From NCBI RefSeq assembly GCF_011039135.1, contig NZ_JAAKEJ010000001.1, positions 62,001 to 126,000 of the forward strand: DNA of 64,000 nucleotides. The letters run 5' to 3'. The DNA comes from Desulfovibrio sp. ZJ209 (GTDB lineage Bacteria; Desulfobacterota; Desulfovibrionia; Desulfovibrionales; Desulfovibrionaceae). The translations under genes were made by a program, and so were the position numbers. The notes below the pieces were generated by a model. It was not told the DNA's origin and searched no databases. It saw only the letters and a program-made list of their open reading frames with translations. Positions 46,189 through 53,413 of this stretch are shown in pieces. How positions within the stretch are numbered: the first letter of the stretch is position 1; each line of letters opens with the position of its first letter.

Positions 46189-46779
46189 ATGGAAAAATAC
46201 ACAGCGTCCTTTCTCGGGCGGGACTGCCCCGGCGTGGTGGCGGCGGTGAGCCGCCTCTTCGGCGACATGGGTTGTAATATCGAGGCCATGGCCCAGACCA
46301 TGCTTTCGGGCGCCTTTGCGGCCATCTTTGTGGTGAGCGTGCCGGAAGGGATGGCCGCCGGCCGGGGCGAAGGCGCCTGCGGCGCGGACTGCCTGCGCCT
46401 GCGCCTCGAGGAGGGGCTTGAGCGCGGGGGCGTGGACCTCTCCGTCCTCGTGCGGCCGGCCATCGCCGAGCAGTGGGGCGATGGCCTCAACTGCGAGCCC
46501 TTCGTGGTCACGGTGGACGGCCCCGACCGCCCGGGCCTCATCGGCGAGATGAGCCGGGTCTTCGGACGGCACGGCGTGAACATCGAGAACCTCAAGGCCA
46601 TCCTTGGCGAGGGTGGCGAGGGCAAGGCGCTCTTTGTTTTCGAGGTCATGGTGCCGGACACGGTGGACCTGGGGCGCCTGCGCCGCGAGCTCGCGCTGGA
46701 GGCCAACAACCTCAACCTCCGCGTCAGCGTCCAGCACCGCGACATTTTCGAGGCCGTCCACCGCGTGAGCTCATTCTAG
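46189..46779 (+). CDS. Double ACT-domain protein (GcvR-like)
   Basis: A 196-residue soluble protein made of two ACT domains: residues about 1-75 (YTASFLGRDCPGVVAAVSRL, GCNIEAMAQTML) and 105-190 (FVVTVDGPDRPGLIGEMSRV, GVNIENLKAIL). ACT domains bind small molecules, commonly amino acids. The tandem form resembles GcvR, the accessory regulator of the glycine cleavage system. A single-ACT protein (UPF0237) is a known neighbour of UPF0210 genes, and a UPF0210/PFL gene follows here, so a shared role is likely. ATG 46189 is preceded by GAGGTGAGCAGG. Confidence 0.8.
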   Translation: MEKYTASFLGRDCPGVVAAVSRLFGDMGCNIEAMAQTMLSGAFAAIFVVSVPEGMAAGRGEGACGADCLRLRLEEGLERGGVDLSVLVRPAIAEQWGDGLNCEPFVVTVDGPDRPGLIGEMSRVFGRHGVNIENLKAILGEGGEGKALFVFEVMVPDTVDLGRLRRELALEANNLNLRVSVQHRDIFEAVHRVSSF

Positions 46780-46836
46780 CCTGAAAAGTTGAGGATGTGC
46801 TGGATAAGTTACTGTATAAATAGATATTCCTTAAGT

Positions 46837-47057
46837 CCGTCTGGAGCGAAGCGGAAGACGGGTGCTAGTGCCGGAAGAATCCTAAAAAATAAGATTTTTC
46901 GGCGCTGGCAAGGAAGATAAAAATTGCGCTAGCCGTTGGCGAGTCCACGAGCCTTACGGATAGCGACAGCGGTTCGGTTGACTGGCTGCTGCGATAACTA
47001 ACTGCTGTCTTCATCCGTAGCTTCCTTCGTCGCAACGGCTGAAGCAAGGCTGTTTTT
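46837..47057 (+). ncRNA. Candidate structured RNA (leader or small RNA), no known family
   Basis: Four stems follow one another. Stem 1: CCGTCT (46837-46842) with AGACGG (46856-46861), enclosing symmetric GGA/GGA and a GC-GAA-GC tip. Stem 2: 46864-46909, ten continuous pairs at its base including G-U pairs (GCTAGTGCCG with CGGCGCTGGC) and about seven more above, with an A-rich loop. Stem 3: TACGGAT (46955-46961) with ATCCGTA (47013-47019), enclosing a CAGC/GCTG hairpin. Stem 4: GCTTC (47020-47024) with GAAGC (47041-47045), inner CGT/ACG, followed by TGTTTTT (47051-47057), terminator-like. It matches no riboswitch or 6S/tmRNA/RNase P signature I know. Pairing was judged by eye. Confidence 0.45.
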
Positions 47058-47061
47058 GACG

Positions 47062-47079
47062 GATAATTTCGGCATTATC
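47062..47079. promoter_or_regulatory. Dyad upstream of the UPF0210/PFL gene
   Basis: GATAAT (47062-47067) and ATTATC (47074-47079) around six bases, 64 bases before the ATG at 47143. It resembles half-sites of a Fur box but the spacing is one base short. Operator or small hairpin. Confidence 0.3.
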
Positions 47080-47142
47080 GGCTCAGCACAGCCACAACAG
47101 CAAATTGGAAGCAAAATAAAGCCAAGAAGGGACACGAACACC

Positions 47143-48528
47143 ATGCTTTCCGAACGCGAAGTCACCAGCACCCTGAACATGCTCCGCAACGAGCACCTTG
47201 ACGTGCGCACCGTCACCTTGGGCGTGAGCCTCTTCGACTGCGTGAGCCACGACCTCGAGCTCTTCGTGGCCAACGTGCGCGCCAAGATCCGCCGCCACGC
47301 GGCGCAGCTCGTGGCCGTGTGCGACGAGGTGGGCGACCGCTACGGCATCCCGGTGGTCAACAAGCGCATCAGCGTGAGCCCCATCGCCGTGGTGGGCGCG
47401 CCCTTCGGGCCGGACGGCATGCTTACGGTCTGCGAGGCCCTGGACGAGGCCGCCAAGGACGCGGGCGTGGACTTTCTCGGCGGCTTTTCGGCGCTGGTGG
47501 AAAAGGGCTTCGCCAAGGGCGACCGCGCGCTCATCGAGGCCCTGCCCGACGCGCTCGCCCGCACGGAGCGCGTCTGCGCCTCCATCAACGTGGCCTCCTC
47601 GCGCAGCGGCATCAACATGGACGCCGTGGCCCTCATGGGCGAGCAGATCCTGCGCGTGGCCGACGCCACGGCGGAGCGCGGCGGCATCGGCTGCGCCAAG
47701 CTGGTGGTGTTCGCCAACATCCCGCAGGACGTGCCTTTCATGGCCGGCGCCTATCTCGGCGTGGGCGAGCCGGACGTGGTGATCAACGTGGGCGTCTCCG
47801 GCCCCGGCGTGGTGAAGAAGGCCATCGACCGCGCGCTGGAGCGCGGCTGCAACGCGCAGGGGCGCCCCCTCACCCTGCTGGACATGGCCGAGGTCATCAA
47901 GGCCACGGCCTACAAGGTGACGCGCGTGGGCGAGATCATCGGCTCCGAGGTGGCGAGCCGGCTCGGCATCCCCTTCGGCGTGGCCGACCTCTCGCTCGCG
48001 CCCACGCCGGCCGTGGGCGACTCCGTGGGCGAGATCTTCCAGAGCCTCGGGCTCTCCAGCATCGGCGCGCCGGGCAGCACCGCCGTGCTCGCCATGCTCA
48101 ACGACGCGGTCAAGAAGGGCGGCGGCTTCGCGTCCTCCTCCGTGGGGGGCCTCTCGGGCGCCTTCATCCCGGTCTCGGAGGATTCGAGCATCGAGGCCGC
48201 GGCCCGCTCGGGCCAGCTCACCATCGAAAAGCTGGAGGCCATGACCAGCGTGTGCTCCGTGGGCCTCGACATGATCGCCATCCCCGGCGATACGCCGGCC
48301 TCCACGCTCTCGGCCATCATCGCCGACGAGATGGCCATCGGCGTCATCAACCACAAGACCACGGCCGTGCGCGTCATCCCCGTGCCCGGCAAGGGCGTGG
48401 GCGAGGAGGTCTCCTTCGGGGGCCTGCTCGGCAAGGCGGCCATCATGGCCGTACCGGGCGGGAACGCCTCCCGCTTCATCGCGCTGGGCGGCCGCATCCC
48501 CGCGCCCATCCACAGCCTGAAGAACTGA
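47143..48528 (+). CDS. PFL family protein (UPF0210/DUF711)
   Basis: A 461-residue protein of the UPF0210 family, annotated as DUF711 or PFL-like; its biochemical role is not established. Recognisable segments are MLSEREVTSTLNMLRNEHLDVRTVTLG, VVGAPFGPDGML, GINMDAVALMGEQILRVAD, VGVSGPGVVKKAI and the glycine-rich end NHKTTAVRVIPVPGKGVGEEVSFGG. The start at 47143 is the family N-terminus; AGAAGGGA lies upstream. It follows an ACT-domain protein, as its relatives usually do, suggesting ligand-controlled function. Confidence 0.88.
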   Translation: MLSEREVTSTLNMLRNEHLDVRTVTLGVSLFDCVSHDLELFVANVRAKIRRHAAQLVAVCDEVGDRYGIPVVNKRISVSPIAVVGAPFGPDGMLTVCEALDEAAKDAGVDFLGGFSALVEKGFAKGDRALIEALPDALARTERVCASINVASSRSGINMDAVALMGEQILRVADATAERGGIGCAKLVVFANIPQDVPFMAGAYLGVGEPDVVINVGVSGPGVVKKAIDRALERGCNAQGRPLTLLDMAEVIKATAYKVTRVGEIIGSEVASRLGIPFGVADLSLAPTPAVGDSVGEIFQSLGLSSIGAPGSTAVLAMLNDAVKKGGGFASSSVGGLSGAFIPVSEDSSIEAAARSGQLTIEKLEAMTSVCSVGLDMIAIPGDTPASTLSAIIADEMAIGVINHKTTAVRVIPVPGKGVGEEVSFGGLLGKAAIMAVPGGNASRFIALGGRIPAPIHSLKN

Positions 48529-48552
48529 GGCCGGCGCCTTTCCGCTCTCTCG

Positions 48553-49782
48553 TTAGCGGCGTCCGTGCCGGGGGGCCTGGCGTTCCGCGGCCCTGTCCTC
48601 GCGCAGGCAGAAGGTGAGGGCCGTCGCGACGATGAGGCACGCGCTGAAGAAGATGTCGGAGAGCGCGTAGCTCCCGCAGAGGTCGTAGGAAAGGCCCATG
48701 GCCGGGAAGCCCAGGCTGCGCACCAGGATGAAGATGGCCACGAACTTGTAGACCGAGAGAAAGTTGGCGCTGCCGAAATAATAGGCCACCACGGCCGGCA
48801 GCACCACCCACAGGCCGCCAAGAGACACCCCGAAAAAGAAGCCGAAGGCCGCCATGCTGGCGAGGCTTGGCGGCAGCAGCAAAAGCCCCATGCTGGCGGC
48901 GCTCCCCATCATGAGCGCCCGCGAGGCCAGGATGGGCGTGGTGCGGTCGCACAGCCAGCCCCAGAAGAACTTGGCGAGCATGCCGAAAAAGGCCGCGGCC
49001 CCGGCAAGGATCATGGCGGTGTAGGCCTCGGCGCCCATGTCGGTGAAGCGGGGCTTGAGCTGGCTCAGGATGCCGGCGCCGACCATGAGCGCGAGCCCGA
49101 AGGCCACGCCGATGCACCACGGCGCGGGGTCGCGCACGAGCGCCGCGAGCGAGACCTGGCGCGGCACCCCCTCGGGCGGGCGCGGGTCGTGGCGGCGCCC
49201 GTCCGGGTGCAGGTGCAGCATCTGCGGCGTGCGGCGCACGAGCACCCAGCAAAGCGGCGCGAGGAGCAGGGTCGCCCCGCCAAGGACGAAATACGCCGTT
49301 TGCAGGTCGAAATGGCGGATGAGCAGCAGGGTAATGAAGGGCAGCACCATGCCGGACACGTTGGTGCCCGCATTGGCGAGGCCGAAGGCGATGCCGCGGT
49401 AGTGGCTGAACCAGTTGCTCATGAGCGCGTTGGCCACCACGCCGCCGCAGACCTGCGAGGCCACCCAGAGCAGCACGAGAAAGCAGGTGAAGAGCCGGAT
49501 GTCGCCGGTCACGCCCATGGCGCAGGTGGCGAGGCCGCCGGCCACGGCGCCAGCGGTCATGAGCCCACGCAAAGAATGCCGGGCGGAAACGGCCGCCGCC
49601 AGGGGCATCGCCGCCTGCCCCATGAAGGCCGCCACGCCGAGGCTCATGTTGAGGCCCACGCGCGTCCAGCCGTGCGCCTCGCACAGGGGCTCCATAAAGG
49701 CGTTCATGCTATAGAGGGCGCTCCCCTGAAGCAGGAAGTTGCCCGCAAGGCAGAGGGTGCTGATCTTCCAGCCGTAAAACAT
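48553..49782 (-). CDS. Major facilitator superfamily transporter
   Basis: A 409-residue inner-membrane protein with about twelve hydrophobic helices. It starts FYGWKISTLCLAGNFLLQGSALY and has the loop RYRGIAFGLANAGTNVSGM (here HYRGIAFGLANAG) typical of oxalate/formate-antiporter-like and monocarboxylate MFS members. LAKFFWGWLCDRTTPI matches the second-half MFS loop. GGAG precedes the start at 49782. Substrate unknown; an organic anion is the best guess. It is transcribed alone, convergent with the PFL gene and divergent from uvrC. Confidence 0.85.
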   Translation of the reverse strand: MFYGWKISTLCLAGNFLLQGSALYSMNAFMEPLCEAHGWTRVGLNMSLGVAAFMGQAAMPLAAAVSARHSLRGLMTAGAVAGGLATCAMGVTGDIRLFTCFLVLLWVASQVCGGVVANALMSNWFSHYRGIAFGLANAGTNVSGMVLPFITLLLIRHFDLQTAYFVLGGATLLLAPLCWVLVRRTPQMLHLHPDGRRHDPRPPEGVPRQVSLAALVRDPAPWCIGVAFGLALMVGAGILSQLKPRFTDMGAEAYTAMILAGAAAFFGMLAKFFWGWLCDRTTPILASRALMMGSAASMGLLLLPPSLASMAAFGFFFGVSLGGLWVVLPAVVAYYFGSANFLSVYKFVAIFILVRSLGFPAMGLSYDLCGSYALSDIFFSACLIVATALTFCLREDRAAERQAPRHGRR

Positions 49783-49879
49783 GGGCGCTCCGTGTGGGCA
49801 GTGGCCGCGCGTTTCGGGCAGGATAGCGCCGCTTGGCCCGGCAAGGCAAGGCGCCGGGCGCCCGGCGCATCCGGCGGCC

Positions 49880-49908
49880 TTGGCAGGGCGCCCGTGCCGG
49901 CGTAAGAT
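49880..49908 (+). promoter_or_regulatory. Promoter of uvrC, implying a leaderless transcript
   Basis: TTGGCA (49880-49885), a 17-base spacer and TAAGAT (49903-49908). The -10 ends only six bases before the uvrC ATG (49915), so transcription would begin at or next to the start codon. Confidence 0.5.
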
Positions 49909-49914
49909 GGGCGC

Positions 49915-51783
49915 ATGGACAGGCCCGACCCTTCCACCATCCCGCTCACGCCCGGCGTCTACCTCTACAAGGACGCCCGCGGCCGCGTCATCTATGTGGG
50001 CAAGGCGCGCGTGCTGAGGCGGCGCGTGCTCTCCTATTTCCGGCCCGAGGGCCTGCCGGTCAAGACGCGGGCCATGCTCGCGCACGCGCAGAGCATCGAC
50101 TATCTCACCACCACCACGGAAAAAGAGGCGCTCCTGCTGGAGGCGAGCCTCATCAAGAAATACCGGCCGCGCTACAATATCGTCCTTAGGGACGACAAGC
50201 AGTATGTGCTCTTCAGGCTGGACGTGAAGCAGCCCTTCCCGCGCCTCGAGATCGTGCGCAACGCCCGGCGCGACGGCGCCCGCTATTTCGGGCCCTTCAC
50301 CTCGGCCTTCTCGGCCCGGGAAACGTGGAAGCTCATCCACCGCGCCTTCGGGCTGCGCCGCTGCTCCGACCGCGCCATGCGCAACCGCGTGCGCCCCTGC
50401 CTGTACCACCACATGGGCCAGTGCCCGGCGCCCTGCATGGGCGAGGTCACGCCCGAGGAGTACCGCGTGTCCGTGGAGCGCGTGTGCGCCGTGCTCGAGG
50501 GCCGCGCCGAGCCGCTCCTGCGCTCGTTGCGCAAGGAAATGGAGGAGGCCGCCGAAGCGCTGGACTTTGAGCGCGCCGCGCGACTGCGCGACCAGATCCG
50601 CGCGGTGGAGCGCACGGTGGAGCGCCAGGCCGCCATCATGCCCGCGGGCGGCGACATGGACGCCATCGGCCTCGCCGAGGTGGAAAAGGGTCTCGGCCTC
50701 GGCATCGTCTTTGTGCGCGGGGGCGCGGTCACGGACGGGCGCGCCTTTTTCTGGCCGGGCCTGGGCTTCGAGGACGCGCCGGAGCTTTTGTCCTCCTTCC
50801 TCTCCCAGTTTTACGGCACGGTGACGCCGCCGCCGCGCATCCTCGTGCCCTGGCTGCCGCCCGACCTGCTCGCGGAGGACGGGGAAGGGGAAGGCGCCCC
50901 CGATGGCGAGGACGGCCGCGCCGTGCTGGAGCAGGCGCTTTCGGAGAAGCGCGGGGGGCCGGTGCGCGTGGTGGCGCCGCAGAACACGGCGGACAACCAG
51001 CTGGTGGACATGGCGGCCTCCAATGCGCGCGAGGAGGCCCGGCGCCGGCGCGGGCAGGACGGCGAGGCCCTGCTGGCGCGCGTGGGCAAGGCGCTTTCGC
51101 TTCCCGAGCCGCCGGCCCGCATCGAGTGCGTGGACGTGTCGCACACCGGCGGCAAGCAGGCGCGCGTGGGCATGGTGGTCTATGTGGACGGGCGCCCCAG
51201 CAAGGAGGACTACCGCATCTATTCCATGCCCGACAGCGCGGACGATTACGCCACGCTCCACGCCTGGGTGGCGCGGCGCCTCGAGAGCGGCCCCCCGTGG
51301 CCCGACCTGCTGCTCATCGACGGCGGCCGCGGCCAGCTCACGGCCGTGAGCCGGGCGCTCGCCGAAGCCGGGGAGGAAGGCCTGTTCCCGCTGGCGGCCA
51401 TCGCCAAGGCCCGCGACGAGGACGGCCATGCGGACCGCCGCGCGGGTAACGTGGCGGACCGCATCTTCGTGCCCGGCCGGGTCAATGCGCTGCCCCTGCG
51501 CGAGGGCAGCCAGGAACTGCTCTTCCTCCAGCAGGTGCGCGACGCCACGCACCGCTTCGCCATCGGCCGCCACCGCCGCGCCCGGCGCGGGGCCGCGCTG
51601 TCGGGCGAGCTCATGCGGCTCCCCGGCGTGGGGCCGGCCACGGCGCGCCTGCTCTGGGATCATTTCGGCAGCGTGGAGGCCATGGCGAAGGCCAGCGAGG
51701 AGGAACTGCGCGCGCTCCCGGGTGTCGGGCGCGCCAAGGCCGCCAGCCTGCACGAAAAACTGCGCCGCCTCGCGGGCGAATAG
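49915..51783 (+). CDS. uvrC: Excinuclease ABC subunit C
   Basis: A 622-residue nucleotide-excision-repair nuclease that makes both incisions. The GIY-YIG domain is at the N-terminus (GVYLYKDARGRVIYVGKA), the UvrB-binding UVR motif near 205-240 (EEAAEALDFERAARLRDQIR, slightly shortened here), the RNase H-like 5'-incision domain from about 390 (IECVDVSHTGGKQ, LLIDGGRGQL, and the later HRFAI), and two helix-hairpin-helix motifs at the end (LPGVGPATARLL, LPGVGRAKAASL). Full length. No ribosome-binding site precedes the ATG, in line with the promoter position. Confidence 0.96.
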   Translation: MDRPDPSTIPLTPGVYLYKDARGRVIYVGKARVLRRRVLSYFRPEGLPVKTRAMLAHAQSIDYLTTTTEKEALLLEASLIKKYRPRYNIVLRDDKQYVLFRLDVKQPFPRLEIVRNARRDGARYFGPFTSAFSARETWKLIHRAFGLRRCSDRAMRNRVRPCLYHHMGQCPAPCMGEVTPEEYRVSVERVCAVLEGRAEPLLRSLRKEMEEAAEALDFERAARLRDQIRAVERTVERQAAIMPAGGDMDAIGLAEVEKGLGLGIVFVRGGAVTDGRAFFWPGLGFEDAPELLSSFLSQFYGTVTPPPRILVPWLPPDLLAEDGEGEGAPDGEDGRAVLEQALSEKRGGPVRVVAPQNTADNQLVDMAASNAREEARRRRGQDGEALLARVGKALSLPEPPARIECVDVSHTGGKQARVGMVVYVDGRPSKEDYRIYSMPDSADDYATLHAWVARRLESGPPWPDLLLIDGGRGQLTAVSRALAEAGEEGLFPLAAIAKARDEDGHADRRAGNVADRIFVPGRVNALPLREGSQELLFLQQVRDATHRFAIGRHRRARRGAALSGELMRLPGVGPATARLLWDHFGSVEAMAKASEEELRALPGVGRAKAASLHEKLRRLAGE

Positions 51784-51819
51784 GCGCAGGCGGATTCTTG
51801 CTGCTCGTCTTGAAAAAGG

Positions 51820-51849
51820 TTATCCTAAAAAATCATAATTTTAGGATAA
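51820..51849. promoter_or_regulatory. Perfect palindrome before the methyltransferase
   Basis: TTATCCTAAAA (51820-51830) and TTTTAGGATAA (51839-51849) around eight bases. It ends 12 bases before the ATG and abuts the ribosome-binding site (AAGGAA). It could be an operator controlling the cassette, or a hairpin in the leader or at the uvrC end. Confidence 0.6.
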
Positions 51850-51861
51850 GAAGGAATACTT

Positions 51862-52821
51862 ATGCCAGAGTTGACTGTATATTTTGACGATAATCTCAAA
51901 GTGCTGGAAAAACTGCCGTCCGAAAGTGTGGATTTGATCTATATAGATCCACCATTTAATACCGGGAAGGTACAAAAACGTACACAAATTAAGACAGTCG
52001 CTTCGGATGATGGTGACAGGGTTGGTTTTCAGGGGAAAAAATACAAGACCATCAAGCTGGGCACAAAAGGGTATGCGGATAAGTTTGATGATTTTCTTAA
52101 TTTTATTGAAAAGCGGATGGTGCACGCCCACAGGATTTTAAAGAAGCAGGGTTCCCTCTTTTTCCATCTGGATTATCGGGAGATACACTATTGCAAGGTA
52201 TTAATAGACAAAATTTTCGGACGTGAATCCTTTATGAATGAAATCATTTGGGCCTATGATTATGGTGCGCGCTCTAAAAGAAAATGGTCGGCCAAGCACG
52301 ACACCATTCTCTGGTATGCAAAAGACCCCAATAATTATACTTTTAATTATGAGGAAATGGACCGCATCCCCTACATGGCTTCGGGCCTCGTGGGGCCTGA
52401 AAAGGCTGCGCGTGGCAAAACGCCCACCGATGTGTGGTGGCACACCATCGTCAGCCCCAATGGGAAAGAAAAGACCGGCTATGCAACGCAAAAACCATTA
52501 GGAATCATTTCACGGATTGTAAAAATCCACTCAAATCCCGATGATATTCTCTGTGATTTTTTTGCAGGAAGTGGTACTTTGGGGGAAGCGGCTTATAGGA
52601 ATGGCCGGGACTGTGTTCTAGTTGATAACAATATTGTAGCGTTGGAGACTATGGAGAAAAGATTTAGAGGATTTAATGTAAATTGGAATAATTATAATCC
52701 TACAAATGAGAGTGAAAAACTCGAGGAAATAAAATGTACGACAAATGATATAAAAAAATTAGAAATAAAATTAAAATTATACAAGGAGAGCTTATATGAA
52801 TATCAATACTCAGGAATATAA
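51862..52821 (+). CDS. Type II DNA methyltransferase (beta class, N4-cytosine/N6-adenine)
   Basis: A 319-residue amino-methyltransferase. Motif IV, D29-P-P-F32 in LIYIDPPFNTG, comes first and the SAM-binding motif I, FFAGSGT (residues 233-239), comes late, which defines the beta-class order. TQKPLGIISRIVKIHS is the conserved segment just before motif I. DPPF favours N6-adenine. The C-terminal 60 residues are Lys/Asn/Glu-rich. The nuclease gene begins within its last 26 bases, so the two form an operon. AAGGAATACTT precedes the start. Codon use differs strongly from all neighbours. Confidence 0.9.
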   Translation: MPELTVYFDDNLKVLEKLPSESVDLIYIDPPFNTGKVQKRTQIKTVASDDGDRVGFQGKKYKTIKLGTKGYADKFDDFLNFIEKRMVHAHRILKKQGSLFFHLDYREIHYCKVLIDKIFGRESFMNEIIWAYDYGARSKRKWSAKHDTILWYAKDPNNYTFNYEEMDRIPYMASGLVGPEKAARGKTPTDVWWHTIVSPNGKEKTGYATQKPLGIISRIVKIHSNPDDILCDFFAGSGTLGEAAYRNGRDCVLVDNNIVALETMEKRFRGFNVNWNNYNPTNESEKLEEIKCTTNDIKKLEIKLKLYKESLYEYQYSGI

Positions 52822-53379
52822 AGCGTTAGTCCATATTAGCCACGTGTTAAAAATGAGTATTTAAAAAATAACCATCAATGGGATGATAGTCCCTTTGCTT
52901 GGATTAGACATAGACCTTCGCGTTCTATTGGCGCAATAGGTGAAAAGATGGTCTCCATGTGGCTAACGATGCATGATTTTAATGTATCGCGGTCTGGCGA
53001 TTCAGAAGCCGATAGATTGGTAGAAGGTATTCGCACAGAGATTAAATTTTCCACATTATGGGAAAATGGTGACTATTGTTTTCAACAAATTCGAGATCAA
53101 AATTATAATATACTGATACTGTTGGGGATTTCTCCGCATAGCGCTCATTGCTGGGTACTGGAGAAGCGTGATATTATTGACTTGTGGAAGAAAAGACATG
53201 TTATTGGTGGGCAGCACACGGGACAATTGGGAACTGAGACAGCGTGGATACATGTACGGCCAGATGTAGAGTCCTTCCTGACGCCCTTTGGCGGTGAGTT
53301 AGAGGTTGCAATTGAACGTATGGCAGACTTAACCGGCTTTCAACCAAAGCCTTTGTCTGATGCCTTGGATGAGTCGTAA
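52796..53379 (+). pseudogene. Frameshifted type II restriction endonuclease-like gene (PD-(D/E)xK)
   Basis: A strong ribosome-binding site (AAGGAGAG) precedes ATG 52796, but the frame stops at 52862-52864 after 22 codons. The sequence continues in the -1 frame from about 52840 to the stop at 53379. Adding one A to the A5 run at 52849-52853 would join both into a protein of about 194 residues. The downstream part has SPFAWIRHRPSRSIGAIGEKMVSMWL, in shortened form, then acidic EADRLVEG and RTEIKFST, a likely PD-(D/E)xK nuclease core. ATG 52948 with AGGTGA upstream could restart translation of 143 residues that keep this core. Its overlap with the methyltransferase gene supports a restriction role. 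Confidence 0.7.
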
Positions 53380-53413
53380 TTTTTATCCCCTGCGTATTAG
53401 TTGACAGGCCTAA

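Larger units (their letters stand above)
46780..47142. other. AT-richer intergenic region with heavy secondary structure
   Basis: A 363-base gap between the ACT-domain gene and the UPF0210/PFL gene, less GC-rich than its surroundings and with no convincing reading frame. Most of it is taken up by the candidate structured RNA (46837-47057) and a dyad (47062-47079). A TATAAATAGATATT stretch near 46815 is -10-like without a good -35. Confidence 0.7.
51784..53413 (+). mobile_element. AT-rich restriction-modification cassette (acquired island)
   Basis: Between the stops of uvrC and the SpoU gene the sequence changes abruptly to AT-rich DNA with very different codon use (many AAT, AAA, TTA, ATA codons). 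It carries a DNA methyltransferase and a frameshifted nuclease gene and nothing else. No integrase, transposase or clear flanking direct repeat is visible. Horizontal acquisition is inferred from base composition and content. Confidence 0.75.

Noticed and set aside
46961-47045. tRNA-like or preQ1-riboswitch-like segment (GGTTCGG, ATAACTAAC)
   Set aside because: No acceptor stem or anticodon arm of tRNA and no A-rich tail with the right stem for preQ1-I; left as part of the unassigned structured RNA.
47074-47081. Perfect sigma-28 -10 box (GCCGATAA) on the minus strand
   Set aside because: No TAAA-type -35 at 11 bases upstream and no gene in front of it.
48553-51753. 1066-codon minus-strand frame joining the MFS gene to sequence opposite uvrC
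   Set aside because: Only the part after ATG 49782 is MFS-like; the upstream part is antisense to uvrC.
51784-53413. Transposon or prophage explanation for the AT-rich island
   Set aside because: No integrase, transposase, terminal inverted repeats or target-site duplication was seen; only the two restriction-modification genes.
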